Assembly: GCA_005804885.1 (NCBI GenBank) | Contig: SYOX01000136.1 | Span: forward strand, 1-40,594 | DNA: 40,594 bases | Source of the DNA: Pseudomonadota bacterium | Lineage (GTDB): Bacteria > Myxococcota_A > Bradymonadia > Bradymonadales > GCA-2716585 | Direction: 5' to 3' | Part shown: piece after piece, positions 7,783 through 18,279 of the stretch | Layout of the letters: each line of letters opens with the position of its first letter | Position numbering within the stretch: the first letter of the stretch is position 1 | Position numbers and translations under genes: made by a program | Notes under the pieces: generated by a model | The model's input: only the letters and a program-made list of their open reading frames with translations | Told to the model about the DNA's origin: nothing | The model's database searches: none

Positions 7783-8343
7783 TTATTCGAGGTCGTTGTC
7801 GCTGTCGTAGGAGAAGATGGCGGACAGCGAGATGCCGCCGCTGGGGTCGGCGACGCCGCTCAGGCCGAAGCGGGAGGTCTCCGTGTCGGCGTCGATGTCG
7901 CCTTCGGACCAGGCGGTGAAGAAGTCGGGCAGGGCCGGGTCGTTGTTGTCGGCGAAGTAGCGGTAGCGGTAGTACTGGGGCTTGATGATCTGGAACTTGA
8001 GGCCGAGCCAGGGCTGGGTGTTCCAGTCGATGGCCGTCGAGGCGTACTTGGTGCCGCGGGGGACGAAGTCGGGCAGCTTGGAGGCGTTGGTGTCGATGAG
8101 GTTGCCCGAGGGGGTGGGGAACTGCTTCTCGTCGACGGGCTTGCCGTCCTCGGTGTAGTGGTCGACCTCGTAGTAGGAGGCGGCGCCGTCGCCGAGGGCC
8201 TTGAGGTTGGAGAAGGACTCGGACTTCTTCGTCAGCTTGACGTAGCGGATGAAGGAGGGCACGGCGATGGAAGCCAGGATGCCGACGATCGACACGACGA
8301 GCATCAACTCAATGAGGGTGAAGCCCTTCTTCTGGACGCTCAT
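7783..8343 (-). CDS. pilA: Type IV major pilin-like prepilin
   Basis: The 186-residue protein starts MSVQKKG followed by FTLIELMLVVSIVGILAS, the class III prepilin signal. Cleavage by the prepilin peptidase is expected after Gly7, with Phe at mature position 1 and Glu at position 5. The hydrophobic helix is followed by a globular region with KALGDGAASYYEVDHY, as in pilins from myxobacteria and relatives. It would polymerise into pili for twitching motility, adhesion or DNA uptake. No other pilus genes are nearby, so it could also be a minor or paralogous pilin. The ATG at 8343 has GAGG at good spacing; a TTG 24 nt upstream is less likely. Confidence 0.85.
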   Translation of the reverse strand: MSVQKKGFTLIELMLVVSIVGILASIAVPSFIRYVKLTKKSESFSNLKALGDGAASYYEVDHYTEDGKPVDEKQFPTPSGNLIDTNASKLPDFVPRGTKYASTAIDWNTQPWLGLKFQIIKPQYYRYRYFADNNDPALPDFFTAWSEGDIDADTETSRFGLSGVADPSGGISLSAIFSYDSDNDLE

Positions 8344-8394
8344 GGACGCCTCGAAGTTCCCGAACAAGCCTCATTGCTCCTCGGACACTCCACT

Positions 8395-8422
8395 CTTGTA
8401 ACAAATTGGCAGGGCCGGTCAA
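8395..8422 (-). promoter_or_regulatory. Probable vegetative promoter of the pilin gene
   Basis: On the minus strand TTGACC (8422-8417) and TACAAG (8400-8395) are separated by 16 bp, about 50 bp before the pilin start. I see no TGGCAC-N5-TTGC sigma-54 element, which drives pilA in Myxococcus. Confidence 0.45.
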
Positions 8423-8492
8423 GTTCGCCCATGGCGAGGCTCCCTAAGGGCACGTTGATTGTGCGTGGCGTCGAGGGGGTCGAAGGGGTTCT

Positions 8493-10703
<2,211 letters not shown>

Positions 10704-10752
10704 CACGCTCTCCCCTCTTTGTTCAACGGACGCCCGATTCTCTAGCACAGCC

Positions 10753-13385
10753 GTTTCAACGCTCGGACCCCGGTCAACCCGGGGCCCGCTGTTTCTGATC
10801 GTGGCCCCTGGTCCGGGCCACGATGTTTCAACGCTCGGACCCCGGTCAACCCGGGACCCGCACTAAGCGGGATGAGTTAAAACAAGCGTATTATGTTTCA
10901 ACGCTCGGACCCCGGTCAACCCGGGGCCCGCGACGGCGTGACCCTGGACAGCGCCAGCCCATTCGTTTCAACGCTCGGACCCCGGTCAACCCGGGGCCCG
11001 CGGGCGACTGGAATGCCACCGCGCCGGTCAGCGCGAGGGAGTCCAGTTTCAACGCTCGGACCCCCGGTCAACCCGGGGCCCGCCGTGCGCCAGACCACCC
11101 GGTGCGACTCCTTCCAGTTTCAACGCTCGGACCCCGGTCAACCCGGGGCCCGCACCACCTCCAAACAGACAGCCGGCCGGCCTCACCCGGTTTCAACGCT
11201 CGGACCCCGGTCAACCCGGGGCCCGCGAGGCCCCCACGCCTGCGGGCAGACGCGGCGGGCGTTTCAACGCTCGGACCCCGGTCAACCCGGGGCCCGCCTC
11301 GTGCTCTGGCGCGGTCGTGCGCCTGAACTCACCGTTTCAACGCTCGGACCCCGGTCAACCCGGGGCCCGCGGACTCCACGTTCGCGCGCCTGGAGCGCGT
11401 TGCCATGTTTCAACGCTCGGACCCCGGTCAACCCGGGGCCCGCGACTCGATCTCCTCGCCTTCGGATTGGATGAGCGAGTTTCAACGCTCGGACCCCGGT
11501 CAACCCGGGGCCCGCCCTTCTTCAATGAGCGGCCGAGGTATTGCCAGGAGTTTCAACGCTCGGACCCCGGTCAACCCGGGGCCCGCTCGATGTCGATGAG
11601 GGCCGCGGGGATCCCGAGCAGGGGTTTCAACGCTCGGACCCCGGTCAACCCGGGGCCCGCCCAATGAGATGCCGGCGAGCACGGTCGCCCCGACCGTTTC
11701 AACGCTCGGACCCCGGTCAACCCGGGGCCCGCGGCGCTGTTGGATGCCGGCGAGGTTGAGTTTGCGGTTTCAACGCTCGGACCCCGGTCAACCCGGGGCC
11801 CGCCAGCGCGGTCAGATTCTTGCCCTCTTCATCGGATGTTTCAACGCTCGGACCCCGGTCAACCCGGGGCCCGCCGGGCGAGTCGCGCGAGCTCTCGCCG
11901 CCCGACGTTTCAACGCTCGGACCCCGGTCAACCCGGGGCCCGCCGCGCCGGCCGGCCAGCCTTGCGACGGCCGGATTTGTTTCAACGCTCGGACCCCGGT
12001 CAACCCGGGGCCCGCTCCGAGTTGGACGCATCCTCGAGGACCGCGAGGCCGTTTCAACGCTCGGACCCCGGTCAACCCGGGGCCCGCTTCGGGCTGGATG
12101 GGGTGGCCTTCAACTTCGAAGTTGTTTCAACGCTCGGACCCCGGTCAACCCGGGGCCCGCGGCTTTCGAGAGCGAGCGGCCCAGGTATTGCCAGGAGTTT
12201 CAACGCTCGGACCCCGGTCAACCCGGGGCCCGCGCGGCCTCGATATCGTCGGGCGTACCCTTGATCGACGTTTCAACGCTCGGACCCCGGTCAACCCGGG
12301 GCCCGCGTTGCGGGTGCGCGAGCTGCGCGAGCTGCTCGTCGTTTCAACGCTCGGACCCCGGTCAACCCGGGGCCCGCCTCTCGACGTTGGCGTCGGCGGG
12401 CCGCTCAAGGACGTTTCAACGCTCGGACCCCGGTCAACCCGGGGCCCGCCCGCAAACACCAACACCCCAAGGAGGGCTACCCGATGTTTCAACGCTCGGA
12501 CCCCGGTCAACCCGGGGCCCGCCTGCCCCTGCCCCTGGCCTGTTCACGTCGCTGTTGTTTCAACGCTCGGACCCCGGTCAACCCGGGGCCCGCGTCTGGG
12601 GCGTCGCATCGGTCGTGCCACGACCGTTTCAACGCTCGGACCCCGGTCAACCCGGGGCCCGCCGCTTCCCATTCGTTGCCCGCCAGCGTCCAGACCAGTT
12701 TCAACGCTCGGACCCCGGTCAACCCGGGGCCCGCCTGGAAATCTTGCCACTAGACGACAGCCCAACGGCTAGTTTCAACGCTCGGACCCCGGTCAACCCG
12801 GGGCCCGCGGCCCTTGTGGCGCTGGGCTCGAGCCCAGGCCGGGTTTCAACGCTCGGACCCCGGTCAACCCGGGGCCCGCTAAAGCCCAGGGGGGCCAGGC
12901 TGGCAATCCACTGGTTGTTTCAACGCTCGGACCCCGGTCAACCCGGGGCCCGCGTCCGTTGGCAGCCAGCTTGGCTTCAAGCTGGACCCTGTTTCAACGC
13001 TCGGACCCCGGTCAACCCGGGGCCCGCTGGTGGGCGCTGGCCAGCGCGACGGCCTGTGCCTTGTTTCAACGCTCGGACCCCGGTCAACCCGGGGCCCGCT
13101 TGACAAACTGAAGCAGCTTGGACAGGTCAGCGTTTCAACGCTCGGACCCCGGTCAACCCGGGGCCCGCCGCGCCTGCAAAGTCAGCCTGCATCCTGGGGA
13201 TTAGTTTCAACGCTCGGACCCCGGTCAACCCGGGGCCCGCGCGCTCGACTTCGCGGACCATTTCAGGGTCAAGCTGGTTTCAACGCTCGGACCCCGGTCA
13301 ACCCGGGGCCCGCATCGCGGTCACGAGCCCGTCGTAGGTCGACGCCGTGTTTCAACGCTCGGACCCCGGTCAACCCGGGGCCCGC
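10753..13385 (-). CRISPR. Type I-C CRISPR array, 37 repeats and 36 spacers
   Basis: The plus-strand 37-nt repeat begins GTTTCAACGCTCGGAC and ends CAACCCGGGGCCCGC. As crRNA (minus strand) it ends in GTTGAAAC, the form expected for the I-C 5' handle, and folds into a 9-bp G/C stem containing one G-U pair with loop GUUGA. Transcription therefore runs leftward from the leader at 13386, so the newest spacers are near 13385 and the oldest near 10753. Spacers are 32-37 nt except one of 44 nt (11002-11045). Variants are the second repeat from the old end (10825-10861, one G-to-A) and the repeat at 11046-11083 (one extra C, 38 nt). Long frames across the array are artefacts of the repeat. Confidence 0.98.
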
Positions 13386-13625
13386 GCTGGCACTCTAACT
13401 TCAACACTGGAAAGTGGAAATGCTCCCTGGATCGCGGACCCTCCACAGCCAACCTGATGCCTCTGCCCAGGATCCGGCCGCGTGCCCACCCGATCACGAT
13501 GAGCACGCGATCGAGCCAAAGCGCGAACCCCCCGGGTTTTGGCGATCGATCAGGGTTCGCGGAGTCGATCACAAGGACAGGTTTTCAATGCTCGGGCCCG
13601 GTCAACCCGGGTCCCGCAGGGAGGG
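13386..13625 (-). promoter_or_regulatory. CRISPR leader region
   Basis: The 240 bp between the cas2 stop and the first repeat should hold the array promoter and the integration signals. It is not AT-rich. It contains about seven GATC tetramers between 13427 and 13572, a dense cluster. AGAGTGCC (minus strand, 13396-13389) lies 3 bp from the first repeat, where a leader-anchoring sequence is expected. I cannot point to a convincing -35/-10 pair. Confidence 0.7.
13581..13617 (-). repeat. Degenerate CRISPR repeat inside the leader
   Basis: This 37-nt sequence is in the same orientation as the array repeats. Its plus-strand right half matches the consensus at 18 of 19 positions (one G-to-T). Its left half has two substitutions, one missing C and one extra T. 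It sits 8 bp after the cas2 stop and 195 bp from the first genuine repeat. The central stem is shortened but the GUUGA loop and a TTGAAAAC end remain. Confidence 0.85.
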
Positions 13626-13919
13626 TTAAAAAATCAGCGGCGCGGTGAAGTCAAAGCTCAGATCGACGCCGTAGACGGACAGGTGCTCGTCGAGGGGCTC
13701 GGAGATCCTGTAGATACGCAGAGAGTCCGCGGCGGGATCGATGACGTCAAGCAACCGCGAGACGAAGGTATGGTGCTGGGTGTCGGTCAGGACACACTCG
13801 AAGACCGACTTCTGGACCCGTCGCCCCCGAGACTCACAGATCTTGGCCACTCGGCGCAGGCGAGCAGGGCCATCCTCATCAGAAGAACGAACATCGTAGG
13901 TGATCAGGTAGCGCGCCAT
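13626..13919 (-). CDS. cas2: CRISPR adaptation endoribonuclease-fold protein Cas2
   Basis: The 97-residue protein has the Cas2 ferredoxin-like pattern: a first strand ending in the conserved Asp (RYLITYDV), helix ARLRRVAKICESRG, and a second strand RVQKSVFECVL. Cas2 dimers bridge two Cas1 dimers in the spacer-integration complex; nuclease activity is not needed for that. The length is normal for the family. It follows cas1 after 15 bp, with GAGG before the ATG. It is the last cas gene before the leader. Confidence 0.95.
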   Translation of the reverse strand: MARYLITYDVRSSDEDGPARLRRVAKICESRGRRVQKSVFECVLTDTQHHTFVSRLLDVIDPAADSLRIYRISEPLDEHLSVYGVDLSFDFTAPLIF

Positions 13920-13934
13920 GGGATCAACCTCTGC

Positions 13935-14963
13935 CTACGTGTACTCAAAGGGCATGTAGGTCGGCGTGTCCCTCCTCAATGTCCTGGCCAGCAGCCGCGC
14001 CTGCACATGAGGGACGAGACCAAAGGCCATGGGCTCCTCAAAAAGCGCGTGTCGAATGGGGTTCTGCTTGCGTTTCTGGTACTCGGCCAGGACCGTCTTG
14101 CGGCCTCTTTCATTGAGGTACACTGCGCCTCCGGGTCGCGCCTCGAAGTCGCGCTCAGGGTGGATCTGACGGCGGTTGATGAGCGCGAAGACCAGCCTGT
14201 CAACCAGCGCGGAGCGAAACTCCTCGGCCAGATCGAGCGCACAGGACGGACGCCCCGGCCTGACCTCGTGCAAAAAGCCCACCTGCGGATCGAGCCCCAC
14301 CCCTTCAAGCGCCGCCGCACAGTCGGCGCTCAAGAGCGTGTAAAGGAAGGAGAGCACGGCGTTGAAGGGATCCCTCGGGGGGCGCCTGGATCGACCCTCG
14401 AAGTCAAAGCCCGTCCCCGCGACGATGGCGTTGAAGGCGCCGAAATACAGCCTCGCGGCCATGCCCTCAAGACCCCGAAGCTCGTCGAGGCCCTCGGCCT
14501 TGTGGATGCTGTAGACCAGAGCGTCCACGCTGGCCCGCTGCTTGTCGATGATCGCCCGCTCCTGGCCGCTGGCCTCGCGGGCTCGCCGCACCAGCGTGTT
14601 GCGAGCGTTCTTGACCTTGCCGGCGACGACGCAACGGGCAAGCTCCACTTGCGCCGCCCGGTCTCGATAGGTGTCGTGCTGCGCCAGCCTCAACAGGACA
14701 TTGCCCGTCGCGGGCCCCCTCAACGCCCCGATGAATCGACCGCGACGATCCAGCCAGCAGAACGCCATCCCGCGCTCCGAACAGGCCCGCAACAACCCCG
14801 GGCTGACCATGACGTCGTCCCGGACCATGATGGCGCCCAGGTGCAAGAGCGGGATCTTGCCCACGCGCGTCTTGTCCTGCTCAATCACCACCGTCTCATG
14901 ATCCAGCTTCACATAGCCGCCGCCCTGGAGCACATAGAGTGTGTTGAGCAATACACGGTTCAC
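13935..14963 (-). CDS. cas1: CRISPR integrase Cas1 (type I-C)
   Basis: The 342-residue protein begins VNRVLLNTLYVLQGGGYVKLDHETVVI, the usual start of I-C Cas1. It contains the C-terminal all-helical domain with candidate catalytic residues in VGFLHEVRPGRPSCALDLAEEFR (His and Glu). It catalyses insertion of new spacers at the leader-repeat junction. The GTG at 14963 was chosen over the ATG-like start at 15035 because it overlaps the cas4 stop (GTGA), matches the conserved N-terminus, and excludes 24 residues that only shadow cas4. It is translationally coupled to cas4 and works with Cas2 and Cas4. Confidence 0.95.
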   Translation of the reverse strand: MNRVLLNTLYVLQGGGYVKLDHETVVIEQDKTRVGKIPLLHLGAIMVRDDVMVSPGLLRACSERGMAFCWLDRRGRFIGALRGPATGNVLLRLAQHDTYRDRAAQVELARCVVAGKVKNARNTLVRRAREASGQERAIIDKQRASVDALVYSIHKAEGLDELRGLEGMAARLYFGAFNAIVAGTGFDFEGRSRRPPRDPFNAVLSFLYTLLSADCAAALEGVGLDPQVGFLHEVRPGRPSCALDLAEEFRSALVDRLVFALINRRQIHPERDFEARPGGAVYLNERGRKTVLAEYQKRKQNPIRHALFEEPMAFGLVPHVQARLLARTLRRDTPTYMPFEYT

Positions 14964-15589
14964 GATGCCCCTCCCTGCCTCATCCGCTCCAACGCATGAG
15001 GCATGCAGGCCTCCACCAACGAACATCGCTTGCATCGGGCGTCGGCCACAGGGGCCGGCAGCCGCTCCCCCTCAAGGAGCGCCCTGACCGCCTCGATCGC
15101 TGCCAGCGTCGCCCGCCGAAGCCCCTCATCGAAGGCCACGCCACGGCGCTTTCGGGAGCTGACGTGGTAGATGTCGCCCTCCCCGACTTCCAGCCCGAAC
15201 ATCTCCTCCAGGCACAGCGCTTGAGCGCAAAGCTGGATCTCGTCATGAATCGCCGCGTGCCGCTTGCCGTGCTTGTACTCCACAGGCCGCGCCCCCACCA
15301 CCTCTCCACCCGCGTAGCTCAACTCCACCACATCCCCACGCCCGATCACGCCGAGCCGCTCGCTCCACAAAGGCAGCGACCGCTCGACGCGCACCGCGCC
15401 GCGCCACTCGCTCGGGGCCTCATCCACGCGGGCGTGCTCCTGGCGACCCCTGAGCGTGTAGAGGTTCTCATCGAAGGTCTGCTCAAGGTGGATCAGCCCG
15501 CACTGCCGAGGGCAGTAACTGTAGTGCTGCAAGGCCGACAACATCACCAGCAGCCGCCCATCCGCGCCGCGGTGCCCCCCCGAACTCAC
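14960..15589 (-). CDS. cas4: CRISPR adaptation nuclease Cas4
   Basis: The 209-residue protein has the Cas4 layout: an N-terminal cysteine motif (YCPRQC), a RecB-type nuclease core with GRGDVVEL and PVEYKHGKRHA (the Asp and the E-x-K pair), and a C-terminal CKRCSLVEAC that completes the iron-sulfur cluster. Cas4 trims prespacers and ensures they carry a correct PAM. The GTG start overlaps the cas7 stop by 4 nt (GTGA); an in-frame ATG 45 nt downstream, just before SALQHYSYCPRQ, is an alternative start nearer the usual family N-terminus. It is coupled to both neighbours. Confidence 0.95.
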   Translation of the reverse strand: MSSGGHRGADGRLLVMLSALQHYSYCPRQCGLIHLEQTFDENLYTLRGRQEHARVDEAPSEWRGAVRVERSLPLWSERLGVIGRGDVVELSYAGGEVVGARPVEYKHGKRHAAIHDEIQLCAQALCLEEMFGLEVGEGDIYHVSSRKRRGVAFDEGLRRATLAAIEAVRALLEGERLPAPVADARCKRCSLVEACMPHALERMRQGGAS

Positions 15590-16452
15590 GACACCAGCGC
15601 CGTCAGCTCAACCCCCTCGGGCATCCCCGCCGTCTCGATCATCACATCGTAGTCCCGGAAGTGTCGCGGCGCCTCCACGCCCTCCCTGCGCGCGATGGTG
15701 ACACGGTCAAAGAGCGCATGCGCAGGCGCCTTGCCCAAGGCGCTGTCGTGGCTGAACACATAGAGCCCGCGGCACGACACCATCCCCCGCGACGCCGACC
15801 GATCCAGATCCCACATCTGCGACAGCGCCTCCCACAAGAGCCCCAGATCCGCGCCGTCGGCCTTCGTATCCCTGGCAAAGCGGGGCGTGAAGAACCCGTG
15901 CGCTCTGTACAAACCATAGGGGATGATCGTCTTGCGACCCATCTCCGTCTCCTTGTCCTCGCCCTCCTTCGTCACCGCGACCCGCGTAATCGTCACCTCC
16001 ATCGGGATCACGGGGTCCACCGACCGCGCGAAGGTCAACTGCACCGGGCCACGCACCTGACCGCAGTTGACCCCCGTCGACATGACCGCGCCGAAGGTCC
16101 GCACGTCAAAGAAGCGATTGCACATCCACGCCTTGGCCTTGTCGATCGTCTTCCGATCCTGCTTCGATCCCGTCGACACCAGCTCCTCGGCCTTGTAAGC
16201 CAGCTCGTGCTGGGCGTTGAGCACCGCGCCCTGCTCGACGTAGATCCCGAAGCGACCCCGACCCTCATGCACCGCCGCGACGTAATCGCGCACCTTGCGC
16301 TTGATGCAGACGTCCGTCACCAGCCCCTGCATCGTCTCGGGATCGACCCGAGGCAGGTTGCCGGCGTCCGGGTCGCCGTTGGGGTTGCCGTCGGTGCAGT
16401 CAAACAACAGTACAAAGTCATGACGACGCTCAGGATCTTGCACAACAGTCAT
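15586..16452 (-). CDS. cas7: Cascade backbone protein Cas7 (Csd2)
   Basis: The 288-residue protein has the Csd2/Cas7 signature: HDFVLLFDCTDGNPNGDPDAGNLPR near the N-terminus is the conserved glycine-rich segment of the RRM-like fold, and TFGAVMS-TGVNCGQVRGPVQLTFARSVDP is typical of I-C Cas7. Several copies line the crRNA spacer in the I-C effector. The ATG at 16452 follows AAGGAGAG. The 51-nt gap to cas8c is unusual in this otherwise overlapping operon and contains a repeat-like fragment. Confidence 0.95.
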   Translation of the reverse strand: MTVVQDPERRHDFVLLFDCTDGNPNGDPDAGNLPRVDPETMQGLVTDVCIKRKVRDYVAAVHEGRGRFGIYVEQGAVLNAQHELAYKAEELVSTGSKQDRKTIDKAKAWMCNRFFDVRTFGAVMSTGVNCGQVRGPVQLTFARSVDPVIPMEVTITRVAVTKEGEDKETEMGRKTIIPYGLYRAHGFFTPRFARDTKADGADLGLLWEALSQMWDLDRSASRGMVSCRGLYVFSHDSALGKAPAHALFDRVTIARREGVEAPRHFRDYDVMIETAGMPEGVELTALVS

Positions 16453-16500
16453 GGCGCTCTCCTTGGTGGTGTGAATTCTATACTCGGCGCAGAACTCTTC

Positions 16501-16516
16501 GTTTCAAAGCTCGGAC
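16501..16516 (-). repeat. CRISPR repeat end fused to the cas8c stop codon
   Basis: On the plus strand GTTTCAAAGCTCGGAC matches the first 16 nt of the array repeat at 15 positions. In crRNA orientation it is the 3' end of the repeat, which forms the crRNA 5' handle. It supplies the last three sense codons and the TGA stop of cas8c. The rest of the repeat, including the stem, is absent. Confidence 0.7.
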
Positions 16517-18279
16517 GCTTGAGCCTCGGACGCGGCGGCCTCCCGCGCCGCCCTGCGCTCATTGCGCAGCCGCGCACCCTCGGCCCGCTGGTGGTAGTAG
16601 CCGATGGCGAACTGCCCCTGCTCCACGATCGTCAGCGTCCTCGGGAAGCTCGACAGCGGCGCCGTGATCGCCTCGATCTCGCGCTGGAGGTTGGTCCAGG
16701 CCCCGGAGTTCGTCTTGCGCAGCTTCTGGAGGTGGGCCTGGGCGCCCCGCATCAGGCGACCGAAGACCGACGCGGGCGCCGAGGAGGCCGTCCCGTAGAA
16801 GCGATCGGCCACCGTGGCGTTGATGTCCCACCCCAGCGCCGCGCGCTGGATCTCCTCAAGGACGGCGAACAGGCGCCCGCACAGGTACGCCGGGCGGTGA
16901 TCTTCGCGGTTGAGCGCTTCCATCAATGGTACTCCTGTTTGAAGGTCATTGGTCGCGATCTTGATGATCACGGCCAGGGGTCGGGTCAGGTGCTCCCGCG
17001 AGCCGTTCTGGAGCTTCGTCCCGATCGACACGCGCCGCAGCGCCTTGAGGAGCAGATCGTGAGGCAGTCGATCTCCAAACAGCGCCGCGCGGATCAACGC
17101 CGGCACTGGCCGAGGCGTCATCTTTCGAGCGTCCAGGTGCAAGCTCGCCGCCAGCGGGAAGATCCCATAAGGCCGCATCGACTCCCCCGTCTGCGCGTCC
17201 AGGAGCCGCTGCCGATCAAACCAGCTCGCCAACCCTCGCTGAACGGCCGGGACCGTCGTCTCCACATAGTCGCGCACCACCAGGCGGCTCTTGTTCGCCG
17301 TCAACGCACAGGCGTAGAAGTCGCGGGGGTCGACGTCCACAGCCTCCCGAGGTTGAAAGGTGGACGCGAGAAGTCGCCGGACGTCATCCTCTTTGGGATC
17401 ATCAAGGAAGAGCCCCACCTCCAGATTGTCGCCTTGCCGCGTCCAGAAGACATAGGTGACCTCGCCGCACCTGTAGTGGTGGCCTCCAGTCTCCAGCAGG
17501 TAGACCAGCGCCTCACCATAAGCGCGCGCCGTCCCCAGCAACATGGGCGCGATCTCGCTGCGCTTGAGGCCATACGAGGTGCTCGCGTTGTCGTTGGCCG
17601 ACACCAGCGCTGGCGTCTCGCCCCCCAACCGGATCGCCACAGGGTGGACCTGGGCGATCAACCCGGTTTGACCCGTCACGAGACACTCGGAGGTCAACGC
17701 CGCCCCTTCCTCCTCCTGCGCGTCCCTGTAACGCGCCCAATAACGCCGAGCCGCTCCCAGACGCTGAACCTGGACCCCATCAACCCTCACCCCAAGGTCG
17801 TGGGCGGCCTTGAGCCCCTCGGGCGCGCTCTGCCGCGCCGCCTCAAGCTGCTCCTCGGACTTGAAGAACGCATTCACTGCGCAGACGGGCTCCGCCTCGT
17901 CCTCGCATTCAAGAGGCTCGGCGGCGAGCCCCTCGATCAGCGCCACATACGCCGCGTGGCACTCCCGCGTCCTGGCCTCTTCGCGCTCGACCGCCTCGCT
18001 CGCCTTGCCCTTGAGCTTCTCGGGCAGCGTCAACCCCAGCACATACTGCGCGTTGTCGATCAGCAGCTGGGACGACACACCCGAAGTCCTCTTGCAAAAT
18101 GGCCGCGCCACGACGATCCCGCGCTTGAGATCCTCCCCCGCCTGAACCCAGCCCTTGAAGCACCCCGAGCCGTCAAGCTCCAAAAACCAGTGCACGGCCC
18201 TGATCTGGTAATGGGCCGGAGGCAGGACGTCCTGATCCTGGAGCCGACCGTGAAAGGCGACCAGCTGTTCAACAAGCAT
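16504..18279 (-). CDS. cas8c: Cascade large subunit Cas8c (Csd1)
   Basis: The 591-residue protein is a Csd1-family large subunit, recognised from the N-terminal MLVEQLVAFHGRL, the segment YQIRAVHWFLELDGSGCFKGW and the later PHDLLLKALRRVSIG and YLCGRLFAVLEEIQRAALG. The length is normal. It recognises the PAM and helps load target DNA; in many I-C systems its 3' part also yields a separate small subunit from an internal start, which could occur here but is not marked by an obvious site. Its ATG shares one base with the cas5c stop (TGATG). Its final codons coincide with a fragment of the CRISPR repeat. Confidence 0.95.
   Translation of the reverse strand: MLVEQLVAFHGRLQDQDVLPPAHYQIRAVHWFLELDGSGCFKGWVQAGEDLKRGIVVARPFCKRTSGVSSQLLIDNAQYVLGLTLPEKLKGKASEAVEREEARTRECHAAYVALIEGLAAEPLECEDEAEPVCAVNAFFKSEEQLEAARQSAPEGLKAAHDLGVRVDGVQVQRLGAARRYWARYRDAQEEEGAALTSECLVTGQTGLIAQVHPVAIRLGGETPALVSANDNASTSYGLKRSEIAPMLLGTARAYGEALVYLLETGGHHYRCGEVTYVFWTRQGDNLEVGLFLDDPKEDDVRRLLASTFQPREAVDVDPRDFYACALTANKSRLVVRDYVETTVPAVQRGLASWFDRQRLLDAQTGESMRPYGIFPLAASLHLDARKMTPRPVPALIRAALFGDRLPHDLLLKALRRVSIGTKLQNGSREHLTRPLAVIIKIATNDLQTGVPLMEALNREDHRPAYLCGRLFAVLEEIQRAALGWDINATVADRFYGTASSAPASVFGRLMRGAQAHLQKLRKTNSGAWTNLQREIEAITAPLSSFPRTLTIVEQGQFAIGYYHQRAEGARLRNERRAAREAAASEAQASEL

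Noticed and set aside
11661..11766. Two neighbouring spacers sharing GATGCCGGCGAG
   Set aside because: The 12-nt match is at different positions within the spacers and uses words common in GC-rich DNA; unlike the 11516/12161 pair it does not share a boundary.
10823..13398. Many long frames on both strands across the array (up to 427 codons)
   Set aside because: They are repetitive translations of the 37-nt repeat (VSTLGPRSTRGP, FQRSDPGQPGAR, FNARTPVNPGPA) with spacer-derived filler and have no protein character.
13321..13572. 83-codon leftward frame in the CRISPR leader that might encode a small toxin-like protein
   Set aside because: It has only a GTG start with no ribosome-binding site and runs into the first repeats, so it is better explained as leader DNA open by chance.
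13547..13580. Possible guide following the degenerate repeat, matching the cas3 upstream region
   Set aside because: The best shared stretch I could find was about 9 nt (CAGGGTTC and flank) and not in the seed position, which is not above chance.
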